The notes below the pieces were generated by a model. It saw only the letters and a list, made by a program, of their open reading frames with translations. It was not told where the DNA came from and did not search any database. Made by a program: the position numbers and the translations under genes. Positions 25,862 to 38,573 of a DNA stretch of 64,000 nucleotides are shown piece by piece; within the stretch, counting starts at the first letter, position 1; each line of letters begins with the position of its first letter. Location: assembly GCA_021464245.1 (NCBI GenBank), contig JADCRB010000118.1:1242056-1306055 (forward strand). Direction: 5' to 3'. The DNA is from Carallia brachiata (taxonomy: Eukaryota > Streptophyta > Magnoliopsida > Malpighiales > Rhizophoraceae).

Positions 25862-26713
25862 ATGAAGCAGCAATACTCAGTTTTCTCATTCTCACTTCTC
25901 CTCTTCCTCCATCTCACCAATACCTTAGCCCAGTCGCCGCCAGCACCCGCCCCGGCCCAGCCACCACCAGCGGTGCAGCCACCACCAGCGGTGCCGCCAC
26001 CGCCTGCTCCTCCCGCATTGTCACCGGGCGCGGCGCAGGTGCCCGCAACGACATCGGGCACCCCTGACATCGACAAAATCCTTGCCAAGGCCGGGCACTT
26101 CACGACATTCGTCCGCCTGCTGAAGGCCACCCAAGAGGACGGCGATATATTCACACAGCTCAACACCACCACCAATGGAGTGACCGTGTTTGCTCCCAAC
26201 GACGGCGCGTTTTCGGCCCTCAAAGTAGGCACCCTCAACACCTTAAGCGACGGCGATAAAACCAAGCTGGTGAAGTTCCATATACTGACTAAATTCATCT
26301 CAACGTCTCAGTTCCAAACTGAGAGCAATCCGGTGAAGACGCAGGCCGGAACCGGAGTCCGGGACTCGCTCAATGTCACGGTTACAGGGAGTTCTGTGAA
26401 TATAACTACGGGACTGACCAACACAAGCATAGCTGGCACTGTATACAGTGACAACCAGCTTGCTATTTATCAGATCAACAATGTGTTGCTTCCTTTGGAC
26501 ATTTTTGGTCCTAAGATTGCTCCGGCTCTGGCGCCGGCACCGACTGAGGGGAAGCCTAAGAAGCAGCCGGCCGGTGCTGCTACGGGAGAGGCCCCTACTT
26601 CGGTTCCTAAGGATGATACTTCTGGTTCCGTTAATCTTATTATGCAGAAGAGCAGGCTGGCCATGGGAGTGGGCATACTTGCTGCATGCAGTGCTTTGTT
26701 TATTGCAATGTAA
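25862..26713 (+). CDS. Fasciclin-like arabinogalactan protein (FLA11/FLA12-like), GPI-anchored
   Basis: Cell-surface proteoglycan of 283 residues; the related FLA11/FLA12 proteins act in secondary-wall cellulose deposition and stem mechanics. Order: signal peptide about 1-24 (LLLFLHL core, cut before QSPP); Pro/Ala-rich arabinogalactan region about 25-62 (PAPAPAQPPPA), a target for proline hydroxylation; one FAS1 domain about 68-216 with the H1 motif GVTVFAPNDGAF (106-117) and H2-like LAIYQINNVLLP (200-211); second AGP region about 221-257 (APALAPAPTEG); and a hydrophobic C-terminus typical of a GPI signal. N-glycosylation sequons include NTT, NVT, NIT and NTS. It is intronless, as in this subgroup. 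The ATG at 25862 is the first in frame; the upstream extension starts with TTG. Expression in fibre or xylem cells is inferred from the family only. Confidence 0.93.
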   Translation: MKQQYSVFSFSLLLFLHLTNTLAQSPPAPAPAQPPPAVQPPPAVPPPPAPPALSPGAAQVPATTSGTPDIDKILAKAGHFTTFVRLLKATQEDGDIFTQLNTTTNGVTVFAPNDGAFSALKVGTLNTLSDGDKTKLVKFHILTKFISTSQFQTESNPVKTQAGTGVRDSLNVTVTGSSVNITTGLTNTSIAGTVYSDNQLAIYQINNVLLPLDIFGPKIAPALAPAPTEGKPKKQPAGAATGEAPTSVPKDDTSGSVNLIMQKSRLAMGVGILAACSALFIAM

Positions 26714-27065
26714 AAGTGGCCTTCTTTTCATTTTTCTCTTTTATGAATTTTGGTGTGATGGGGTCACTTGATTTTTCATCTGTACTAAAAATGACTCATG
26801 TTGTATCATCATTTCATCACTAATAAAAACCTGCTTTTTAGACCCAAAACAGAAGAAATAAATAATAATGATAATAATAATTAATGCTTTTGTTTGGTGT
26901 TTCTTTCCTCAAAAATATTGGTCTGCTTAGTTCAGTAGTTGCCTTCTTGTGCAATAGGCATTTTACTTTGTCTATTTTGTTGCGAGAATTTTTTATTTGG
27001 TTCAATTTTTTAGTGTAATTCATCAATAATCTTATATCATATATAAGAGGGTCTACTTAAGACAA

Positions 27066-27111
<46 letters not shown>

Positions 27112-27639
27112 GATGTTATATAATGAATGGGTTATACTTATAAAATAATTAAGTGAAAATAGCAAACTCTATTTTATTACAATTCCATTTGTTAACCTCA
27201 AGCTTGAGAACTAATTATGTAATTAATTGCATCAATTGCATACAATTAATAGATGGAAATCCTATTAGTTAGGCAATGTGAAATCAAGTTATAGATGAAT
27301 AAATGTTGAAAAATGTCTTCCAACTCTTTCTCATTGCTTGTGAAATAATAAAGTTTGGGGAATTTTTATTTGAACTTCTTTTTTTAAGTGAATATAATTT
27401 ACTCATAATTTTATATTATATAATAAGTGAGATCCACTTGAATAAAAAAATAAAAATAATTTTTAATGATATTAGATTATAAATTAATTTTACTCTCTAA
27501 AAAAGTAAAATTAATAAGTACTTATGTAAAACGAAAAAATATTACAATTGTTTTGATTCATATTTTTTTTATTATGATTAAACAAAACATACTTATAAAT
27601 TATTATAATATAACTACTATATGATAAATTTTTTGTATG
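26714..27639. other. FLA 3' flank and AT-rich spacer
   Basis: Holds the probable FLA 3'UTR (AATAAAA-like signal TAATAAAAAC at about 26821) and then AT-rich DNA with an AT microsatellite. No gene is seen. Confidence 0.5.
27074..27105. repeat. (AT)16 microsatellite
   Basis: A pure AT dinucleotide tract following an A run. It is self-complementary and could extrude as a hairpin. No function is implied. Confidence 0.9.
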
Positions 27640-28330
27640 CCTAATAATGGAACGAAGGAATAGCATTCCGAATCTCGAGCCAACTTCCTTAATAAGGCTT
27701 CGCAAACTCTGATCTGATATGGGTGCGAAGAAGCCCCTGGGCATAGAATCAACCCGGTTCTGTACCCCCTCTGAGTACAATTTTTGAAAATACTCACAAT
27801 AGTGCCTTTGAAGTGCATTATCATCGCATTCCCAAGAGCCGCCCTCAAGCTTTAGTGCTACAATACGGTTTCTCCGTCGTCGAATAAGCGTAGACATATG
27901 GAAAAACTTAGTATTTCGGTTGCTGCTAACAATCCAATTCCTTCAAGACTTTTGAACCATAAATACTCCTTTTCTTTCAAAACGTCCTCCAACTGCTCTA
28001 ATAGAGACTCGAGTCTGAAGAGAATGTCCCCTTGAACAAGCATATTTTGGACCAATGAATTCTAAATCAACCAGCGCAAGCTCAATTATCCAATTGGCAA
28101 AACTTAAGACCAGCAGGCTGGCCTTGGATCCTGACCTCCACTCTTTTCATCCGGCCAACTAATAGAATTGAAGTCTCCAGCGATAAGCCATGGTTAAGAT
28201 AATGAAGCATGGAGAGTAAGCAAAGCCTCAAAGAACAGGCGTGTCATACTAGAGTCATTCGGGCTGACATAAACAACTGTTGACAACCACGGAGAGAAGA
28301 CTGGGACCTCCACTTTCAGATTGTTGTTGT
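27640..28330 (-). mobile_element. LINE (non-LTR retrotransposon) fragment, endonuclease to start of RT
   Basis: Reading the minus strand from high to low coordinates, broken frames give an AP-endonuclease segment with PWLSTVVYVSPNDS and PWLIAGDFNSISWPDEKSGG (the GDFN motif of LINE endonucleases). Next comes the linker LLEQLEDVLKEKEYLWF, then STLIRRRRNRIVALK and YFQKLYSEG, which in plant LINEs precede the reverse transcriptase. The RT domain itself is missing. Frameshifts and stops separate the pieces, so it is dead. Confidence 0.75.
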
Positions 28331-28973
28331 GTAAGTGAAGTTGGCATTGAGCTTGGTCCAATTCCAGCAGCAGCAGCTTTCTCCCCAGCAAGGAAAGCGG
28401 CTAAGAAGTCAACAAAAGAGGCTTGAGATGACCACACATCTCAGCTCCAATCCCAGCAAGGAATCAGAAGCAGCAATGACAAATCACAGCAGCAAGGGAC
28501 CATGTGACAGCAGCAAATTCAGCAACTATAGGAAAGTAACATGTAGCAGCAGCCTACAATGTAACCAATAGCAATCTAAAGTAATTGCAGTGTTTCTATG
28601 CATTGAAATGAGCAAAAATTGTTGGAATGATGTGTACTTGGGTTAAGAACCAAGTTTGTGACACTATAGATTAGTATAAGCAATCAAAAAGCATAGTAGA
28701 GGAAAATTTGCTGCAATTTGAGTTCATGCACTGATCTCAGTTTCAGTTCTTTAATTCTCTACAACAAAAATACTCAAAAAAGCCTTACAAATCAACAATG
28801 GTTCTTGTCTGCAAAATTTTCTGGTTTCCCTACAAAATACTTGCCATTAATACGTTTCATCAAACGCCTTCAAGTTACCATCAGTTAACACAGATGGTGA
28901 AATTATCGTCATTGATCAAGAATAGAAATCTGAAGGTGCTTCTCCAACCACAGGGACTTCCTTTCAAGCATCA
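28331..28973. other. Spacer, possible 3'UTR of the orphan exon
   Basis: No coding frame is supported. CAGCAGC-rich sequence lies at about 28360-28560. The part next to 28974 would be the 3'UTR if the minus-strand exon at 28974-29094 is transcribed. Confidence 0.35.
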
Positions 28974-29094
28974 TTGATGAAAACATCACCCAATTCAGTC
29001 ACCACCTTCAGCTCCGAGTCAAGAGGGTCTGGTGGATATATGGGGCAATCTTCAATCATGTCACCACTGTTAGCCATACGATCAGGCTTGGGCG
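28974..29094 (-). pseudogene. Orphan terminal coding exon of an unidentified gene
   Basis: The minus strand has an open stretch ending at TGA (28974-28976). It includes the peptide segments KPDRMANSGDMIEDC, PIYPPDPLDSELK and VVTELGDVFINDA, with a composition unlike random sequence. Just upstream is TTGTAG, a possible acceptor, and 18 bases further a LINE 3' end begins. No matching upstream exons were found on this strand up to the peroxidase gene. I do not recognise the family. It may be the last exon of a gene broken by transposon insertion, or a captured gene fragment. Confidence 0.4.
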
Positions 29095-29112
29095 ACACTA
29101 CAATATTTGCAA

Positions 29113-29385
29113 TGTTTTTTTGTTTTTTTGGGTAAAAAATGAAGGCCGAAGCCTAACAGTAAAGCCAATTACACATGAAACAGCATGGGGAACAGAACCC
29201 CTATAGCATCCGGTGATGTACTCCTATTGGTGGTTGATGATACATATGCAAACCCAAACTGAGCTGAAAAGCAGAATTTGCTAACCAGTCGGCAACGCCG
29301 TTACCTTTCCCATAAGGATAATTGTGGGAAATCAGGACCAACCAATCCCTCTTCAACAATGTAATTGCCTTCCTTATATATAGAG
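29113..29385 (-). mobile_element. LINE 3' end with RNase H-like tail and poly-A
   Basis: On the minus strand the sequence encodes GKGNGVADWLANSAFQLSLG, typical of the RNase H region near the end of plant LINE ORF2. It then runs through a short 3'UTR to an A-rich tail (T-rich on plus, 29116-29130). TATTTGCAAT on the left (about 29104-29113) and TATTTGTAAT on the right (about 29385-29394) may be a diverged target duplication. It is a short 5'-truncated copy, separate from the endonuclease piece at 27640-28330. Confidence 0.6.
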
Positions 29386-29602
29386 TATTTGTAATTTTTT
29401 TTTTTTATTTAAAACTATCCGGCATCTAACTCGAAAGTTAACTAATTTAAATTGACTTAAATAAAATCTCATGGGTGACAAAATTTTTTCAATAGATGTT
29501 TAACGTGACTGCATTCTCAAAATTTAAAATTAAAACTTTTAATTAAACGACAATGAATTCCTACAATTCATGCCAGTACATGTTGACACTGTATTTGCAA
29601 TT

Positions 29603-29888
29603 TAGGGTCCGTTTGTTTGCTGTAAAATAACTTACATTTGTAAAATATTTGCAGGGGAAAATATTTGTAGTGAAAATAATAATTTTCCTTTATCACTTAC
29701 TTATAGCACAGTTTGTATTTTCCCTGAAAATAACTTCACCTTTGCAAAAGAAGAAGTTATTTTATCTGAAAATCTGAAAATTTTTCTTAAATTTTGTCTA
29801 TGCAAAATATTTTTCGTGAAATAAACGTCAAAAAACTTGTAAAATTTTTTCATATAAAATATTTTATAAGAAACAAACACACCCTTAG
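29603..29888. mobile_element. hAT-like MITE
   Basis: A ~285 bp AT-rich unit with imperfect terminal inverted repeats: the left end AGGGTCCGTTTGTTT matches the reverse complement of the right end AAACAAACACACCCT. This GGGTCCGTTTGTTT type end is typical of plant non-autonomous hAT elements. No coding sequence is present. A clean 8 bp target duplication was not found, so the exact borders are uncertain. Confidence 0.55.
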
Positions 29889-30228
29889 TTAAGAGAGTTT
29901 GCGTTGCGGCACAGAGGAAAGAGGATATCCGCGATCTTGTATTCTAGTCTGAAAATTTCGGACTTCGAAGCCCAACACCGTATGGGCCGTATTCTGAGTG
30001 ATCTGGATAAAATTAGTGTCTTTCTCCAGTCTAGGAGTCGCAACCGAAAGACAAAGCTTTTATTTTTATTCATTTTATTAAGTAAAATCACCAATTTATT
30101 TTAATATTTTTATTTCAAGTCACTTAATGTGTAATTTTATATCATAACTAATTTATATTAAAAAATAGAGTCAGAATTTGACCTTAGCAGTGCACCGCCC
30201 TCAGTAATAAAATATTATTTTTTTTATT

Positions 30229-30569
30229 CTGTAATATAACAATTATTATAATTTGTACAACCATAATAATGATACAATGTTGAATGAGGAAAATAATAAT
30301 TTTGTTTCCTTTTTTATTATACATTTTATGAATGTAATCATACAAAATTTCAAATTTGTTATATTATTTTTTTTATTTTTTACAAAGATTTTATTATATG
30401 GTTAGGAAAAAAATCACTTAAAAAATATTTATAATATAACAAATTTGAAATTTTGTATGATTACATTCATAAAATGTATAATTAAAAAGGAAACAAAATT
30501 ATTATTTTCTTCATTCAACATTGTATCATTATTATGGTTGTACAAATTATAATAATTTTTACATTACAG
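30229..30569. repeat. Long near-perfect foldback: 138 bp arms, 65 bp loop
   Basis: Bases 30229-30366 are the reverse complement of 30432-30569 with about four mismatches by eye (near 97 percent), separated by 30367-30431. The ends read CTGTAAT and ATTACAG. No internal coding frame and no obvious target duplication were seen. It is either a young MITE or foldback element or an inverted duplication. If transcribed, it would form an extended dsRNA hairpin of the kind plant Dicer-like enzymes process. Confidence 0.9.
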
Positions 30570-31341
30570 ATACTCATTAAAATATATATTCTTGAGACAT
30601 ATACATTTTTCTTTTTTACAAGACTAAAATATAGATTTAAATAGATGTTATTATAGAAGTAACAATACTATATAACATTCGTTAAAAAAAAAAATTTCTT
30701 TCCTCAAATTAAATAAACAGTAAAAAATTAATATTTTAACCAATGTGTCAGAATTCCACTCTTATTTCCCAGCTGTAAATTCCTGTCAACTGCTTCCGTG
30801 CCCGCTGGCCCCCCACATGTTCGTTATTGGTTGTCATCCCGCGGAAGCCAGATTCCCCGGCCCCATGCATATGCTGTTTTGAAAATTGCATGGGATCCTC
30901 TAGAGTAGGAGAGATTCTCGGGCCATTAAAATTATTTACTTCCTTATTTATGCGTTCAATCCGGCTCTTGTTTTGAGTTGTCCTCCGGGAATCTTGCCAG
31001 AAACTCCCTCCGACCCACTCATTGGGTCCATGACAGGAGGATTTTTCGGGGCAGTCCGTCGCCGGCAGCCCGATTTGCTGACCAACTTGATTATATTATA
31101 ATCCGTGCGGTTGGCCTCTACGTTTTCGGCATCCGGCTTGCAGGTTTCTTCATTGTGCCAAACGGACAAGGAATATTGACTAGCCGCTATAGAACATTAT
31201 AAAATTCAAGTGGCCATATATGCTTAGAAGAAAGCACGTTTGACTACTATGAAAAAAGGAAGTCCACACCTTGTTGTGGTGCAGACGTGCAGACCTTTTT
31301 TTTCTTGTTATTGCAGGCCAGGCTTCAAATTTTTTCTTCAC
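30570..31341. other. Peroxidase upstream region
   Basis: No gene is supported. A GC-richer block at about 30770-31180 carries short frames on both strands without a recognisable domain. The stretch nearest the TATA box should contain the peroxidase promoter. Confidence 0.4.
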
Positions 31342-31349
31342 TATAAATA
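31342..31349 (+). promoter_or_regulatory. TATA box of the peroxidase gene
   Basis: TATAAATA, 96 bases before the peroxidase ATG in AT-rich DNA, at a normal distance for a plant promoter with a ~60 base leader. Confidence 0.6.
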
Positions 31350-31437
31350 TAATGTAAACAAGTGCTCTGCTCGATGCCTCGATGTGCGAATTTATTACAA
31401 GTAGTTCCATTAAAAAAAAAAACGAAGTTGGAAGGGA

Positions 31438-33811
<2,374 letters not shown>

Positions 33812-35417
33812 TAGTCCCACTACAAATTCTAATGGAGATAACCAAGGAGATGGCTAACGGTAAAGGAAAAATTAGGCTGCCACAAGGCGGCTTAAAATTG
33901 TTTGCTTGAAACTTTTCTTTCATTGTTTTCACGTTTTCACTCTGCTTTATTCAAAGTGTCATTTTGTAATTGTGATTGGTTGTGTTGTATTTTATTATTA
34001 TTATTTACTGTATACTATTTCTATTTTTTTATAAAAGAATTGTGATTTAAAATGTTTATTTAGTAGAATTAAAATTTAAAATAATATTTTATAATTATGC
34101 AAAAGTTAAGAAGAATCAAAGTTTTGATGTAATTGATTTAGAATGCTTCAACGTCAGTAGAGCCTATGAACTTTTTTTTGTGAACAGTAGTAGAGCCTAT
34201 GAACTTAAAAGTTTATAAACGTAGCGGCCATCATTTGTTTTAGTATTAGAATTTAGAGATTAGATATTGGCCAATTGCGAGGTTTAATTTTTTTTTTAAC
34301 TTTACAGTAGCGTAAATATTGAATTTTATTTAATTAGTATAGTCCTTTCTTTGATCAAATGGATTTAATTTTGTCTACATTATCTTTTAAAATTAATTTA
34401 ATATTTGATATGTAAATAAATAACAGTAATAATGGGCAGTTTTAACTAACTAATAGATGACATAATCTTCCTTTTTTTGAAAAAAAAAAAAAATGCCTCC
34501 ATGTTCATTACTCTCTCTTTCGCAAGGGCACATTTTCACTCATGATTTTTACTTTCTTTGCTGCAATTCTTTTTATTCCCATGAATTCCATAATATCTTT
34601 AAATAATTAAAATTCAAAATTTCATAAATAGAAGCATAATTTCTTAATCATTGGAGTCTCCTATAATTATAAAACTTACTCCAACCTAACCGGTTGGATC
34701 GGTGATTTAGTGATTCAGCCACTAGACAGAGCTGGGGAGCTAAAAAACCACTTGGACCTTTGATCCAAAAAAATCCGATCGACCCAATTGGATTTTTGAA
34801 ATCTAGTTGATCTAGAGACTTGATTGATCAACATCGGGTCTTTCTTTTTGACTAATAAAAAAAAAAAAGATTTTAGTATATTTTAATATCTAAAAGAAAA
34901 TACAAGTTTTTTTTTTATTTGGGTCTAAAAGAAAACAAAATTACAACTTATTCCTATATACAAGAGAAAAAAAATAAAAAATTATTTAAAACATTGACTC
35001 AATCGGGCCAATCATTGAGCTACAGGTTAAACCTATAATTCATTGATCCAGTCTCCAGGCTAGGTCGATGTAAGAGCTGAGTTTAATTAACTTTGCAGTC
35101 GTATCAGCTAGACCCCATTCTTTTCTTACATTGCCAAGATAGTACTTCGGCAAATACCTTGGAATTCGACCGTTCTACTTTTTATCCTTGGACTTGTAGA
35201 ACGGCAGTCAAATTGCAAAGAGCCGTCAGTGCGGCTGCCAAATACCAATGCCATTGCATTATCCATCCAAGCTGGCCTGCTAGCGGATGCTATCAAACAC
35301 AACATTATCCCACTCTTTATATATTCATCCTCCAAAAGCCAAGCGCATCATCCGATACTGATACACTGAACATTCCATTCTAATATCCCACTTCAGATAT
35401 ATTTTTGTTATTCCATC
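33812..35417. other. Intergenic, peroxidase 3' flank to germin copy 1
   Basis: Peroxidase 3'UTR, then AT-rich spacer with no gene. A short repeated phrase (AGAGCCTATGAACTT) occurs twice near 34160-34206. A TATA-like TTTATATATTC lies at about 35316-35326, upstream of germin copy 1. Confidence 0.5.
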
Positions 35418-36048
35418 ATGCCATCCGCAGCTTTCATCTTTAATTGTTTCTTCTCAGCATTACTTGTTGCCTTCTTTGCTATTGTCCAAACTGCCAGAGC
35501 TGGAGACCCAGAAATTGTTACGGATTTCGTACTTCCTCCAAATATCAATGCCGCTGATGCATCGTTCTTCACTTTCACAGGCATTCGTACTCTTGTTAGT
35601 GCACCCCTACCTCCTGTTTTAAATGTGACGAGAATTGGGGTGAACGAATTCCCTGCTCTCAATGGACAGAGTGTTTCCTATGCTATTCTTCGATTCGCGC
35701 CTAGACTGTTAATCCTCATCACCATCCTCGCGCGTCTGAGCTCATCTTCGTGGTTGAAGGTGGCTTCAGTAGGATTTGTTGACACAACCAACAAATTCTA
35801 TACTCAGATTCTGCAAAAAGGTGACATGTTTATTTCCCCAAGGGACTTGTTCACTTTCAGTTCAACCCGATGGATATAAAAATGCTTTCGCAATATCTGC
35901 TTTGGGAGTGCAAATCCTGGAACTGTTTTACTTCCTAATACCCTTTTCACAACTGCATGGCATTGACGATGCCATCTTGGCCAAGGCCTTCAAGACTGAT
36001 GTGGCTATCATCCAAGCTCTTCAAAATGGGCCTGGAAGGCGGCCCTGA
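35418..36048 (+). pseudogene. Germin-like protein pseudogene (array copy 1)
   Basis: Starts intact with an ATG, a signal-peptide-like N-terminus and TDFVLPPN, SFFTFTGIR and NEFPALNGQSVSYA. It then loses frame repeatedly. Compared with the intact copy at 45409-46041, there is a shift near 35703, another change near 35765, a missing base near 35832 in the GDMF region, a missing base near 35901, and an insertion near 35953. The end (GIDDAILAKAFKTDVA) is again recognisable. The metal-binding His-rich box survives only out of frame. Five or so separate indels make this a true pseudogene rather than a sequencing slip. Confidence 0.88.
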
Positions 36049-37129
36049 GGATTAGGCTTGAATGACCATCGATTACCCTTTTTTTTTATCAAATTCTTTC
36101 GTGAGTTTTGTGCTCGGATTAGGCTTCATTAATCTTAGTTGTCATTTTTGGTTGAATAACCACAACACTGAGATGCTGACAAATCACAAATTGTGTATGC
36201 TCTTCAGCCTGGCTCATGTGTGTACCCCTTTCTTTGCAATCCTTTTGCAACAATTACACAATCTTTTGTTGGTCTGCCTATTAAATCTCCAGTGATTTAA
36301 TCATATATAATTGGGTTATCAATTTTTTTTTAGAGCATCGCTATGTGAATGTAAGTTAAAGAGATTCAAGTGGAAATAAAATATTTCAACCATTTTGATT
36401 GGTTACTCTAAAAAAAATTAGAAAAATTATAATTGATCGCTTTATGTTTGTGGCTCCTTAAAGTAAGCCAAATAATTTTCATTTTTTCTTCTTCCGATAA
36501 CCCAATTATAATAAAGAGAAGAGTTATATGAATGCAGTTAACTGAACATGTTTTGAAGTCAGATTCACACACTGTTAGATGAATTTTTGTGGTCTTTATT
36601 ATTAACTGACTCGTGCATCAAAAAACTTAAAAGTATAAAACTACATGCATGCATATTCACACATTACACTATATGACTATTGATTCTACATTTTTAGTCT
36701 TTCAACGTACAATCACTTTTAATGATCGGAACCATAAACAACGGTCATAATAACGCAACGAGAATCTACATTTGTAATGCGTCAAGTTTCTACATTTAAA
36801 AAAGCTCTCGCTCTCAAAAGTGAAGGACATGATTCCAAGAGAGGCTCACAATAAAATCTAATGTCTTATCCCAAATAAGGAGATAAACTCTCAGAAAGTT
36901 CGAAATTTTTAGGAAATTCTGCAATTAAATTCTAAGTCCCTTTCGGTTTCCAAGACAGTCTTAATCTTTGTTAGACATGATTTGATCAAGACGGTAGAAA
37001 AGTAGTTTGATTAAGACGGTTTAACTTGTTTGAAATGACCTAACTCAAATGTCATGTTGATAACCCCAGGAGGAGAAATCATTTTTCCTTCCATTTGCAA
37101 CAGATTTCGCGATCTCCAAATTGGCTAAG
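36049..37129. other. Spacer, no gene seen
   Basis: 3' flank of the germin pseudogene and AT-rich DNA. No coding or RNA gene is supported. Confidence 0.5.
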
Positions 37130-37570
37130 CTACCATGCAGAACAGCTCGGAAATCTCTAGGTTGGAATTTTCCAGCTTCGCCGCAAGCCAAAAACTAAAG
37201 ACCATTCTAGCAAGAAGGCTAAGGAATCAGATTCCTTCAACCTACGGTCAATGAAGCAACGCAACGCAACACACCTTGCGCACTTTTTTACTGTGTAAAC
37301 TCCCATTCGATCATGGGGCCAAATGAGTTTGTCCTCCGGTCCCCTTAGACTACTAGGAATCCAATGGATTTGAGAAACTTCAGCTGCCATAAATTGTTGC
37401 TGCATAAAATCTTCTTGCCACCACTACAAAAGTTCAGCTGAACTCGTGGGAAGAGAACTTTGCAACCGTTTTGGTCTGCTAGCCACGCATCCATCCAAAA
37501 ATTAATCCTTTTATGTCCATTCCCAATCAGCCAGTGAAGGCCAGAATTTAGCAAAGAAGTGATTCTCTAA
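37130..37570 (-). mobile_element. LINE relic, C-terminal zinc-binding region after RT
   Basis: The minus strand shows LHWLIGNGHKRINFWMDAWL and then RGPEDKLIWPHDRMGVYTVK, the conserved region that follows the reverse transcriptase in plant LINEs (zf-RVT area). Frames are broken and neither end has a clear poly-A or duplication. It is a different segment from the other two LINE pieces, so it is probably an independent insertion. Confidence 0.65.
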
Positions 37571-37900
37571 TTCTTCTCCAAGTGGAACATGGATTATGTC
37601 CCAATCTAGCATTCAAGCAAGAGCATTGAGGATAATAGTGGGCCTCAATGATTTTAGAAAGTAAGAAGTTCTCATTGGATACGAGTCTCGAATATTACTT
37701 CATGAAGGTTTATATTGGCCTGAAAATTAAGTTTTCTGGTTTTGTGTTTTGATGCCTTGGTTTTTGACAGCAAAGAACTAAAGGTGCAAATTTTGCAGCA
37801 GAGAAGATGAGAAGAACTTGCTGGAAAAATGACATAAGAATTTGCTTTTCTTTTCATATTTTTATCTTATGTTTAGATAATATACATCCAGCATTATTTA

Positions 37901-38508
37901 TGTTGCGAAAGGACCCACTAGATCACGGATCTAACCTGATTAATTTTGTGGAATAAATTTGGCAAAAATAATAACACGACACGACACAAGAATTTACGTG
38001 GTTCGGCCTAAAAGCCTACGTCCACGGCAAAGACGATCAGAGAATATTCCACTATCAAAAACAAGAGATTTTACAAGCTGCACACAATATACCTCACTGC
38101 CCAAATCCCACATACACCCAATGTCACTCAAGTATTTCTCTCTAAATACTTTCTCTCTCTTGATTCTCTCCCATTCTTGGATACCTCTCTACCAAAATCA
38201 TGGACATATATATAGGCATTGGAGTCATCTACATACATTCAAAGTCATCCATGTGAAAAGGATCATTCAAAGTCCAATATGGCAACTTCAACATTGGTAG
38301 GCTAGTCAAGTTTGGCAACTTCAACTATGGTAGGCTAGTCAAAGTTTGATAATTTCAACTTTGTCATTGTTAGACAATAACAAACAATGGTAATTAACTT
38401 TCATAGCAAATTGTGATTTTGCTACCCATGTCATCTTCAAAGCCATCAAATTTGACTAATATTTAGGCATGTGTTTCTTGCTCCAATTGCAAGACATCAA
38501 CTTCAACA
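37901..38508 (-). repeat. 3' LTR of the copia element
   Basis: 608 bp beginning TGTTGCGAAAGG and ending CTTCAACA on the plus strand. It is nearly identical to 42604-43211. It is the 3' LTR because gag-pol reads on the minus strand toward it. Confidence 0.96.
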
Positions 38509-38520
38509 AATCTCCACCTT
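38509..38520 (-). other. Polypurine tract of the copia element
   Basis: On the minus strand AAGGTGGAGATT directly abuts the 3' LTR. This is the expected position and composition for the plus-strand primer of reverse transcription. Confidence 0.85.
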
Positions 38521-38573
38521 GGCTTGAATTAGGACAAGGTCATCATAATTCTCTAATCGTCTTTCTTCATACC

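Noticed and set aside
25840..26298. 152-residue minus-strand frame opposite the FLA gene
   Set aside because: GC-rich sense codons leave the antisense strand free of stops; composition is Gly/Ala-rich and non-specific.
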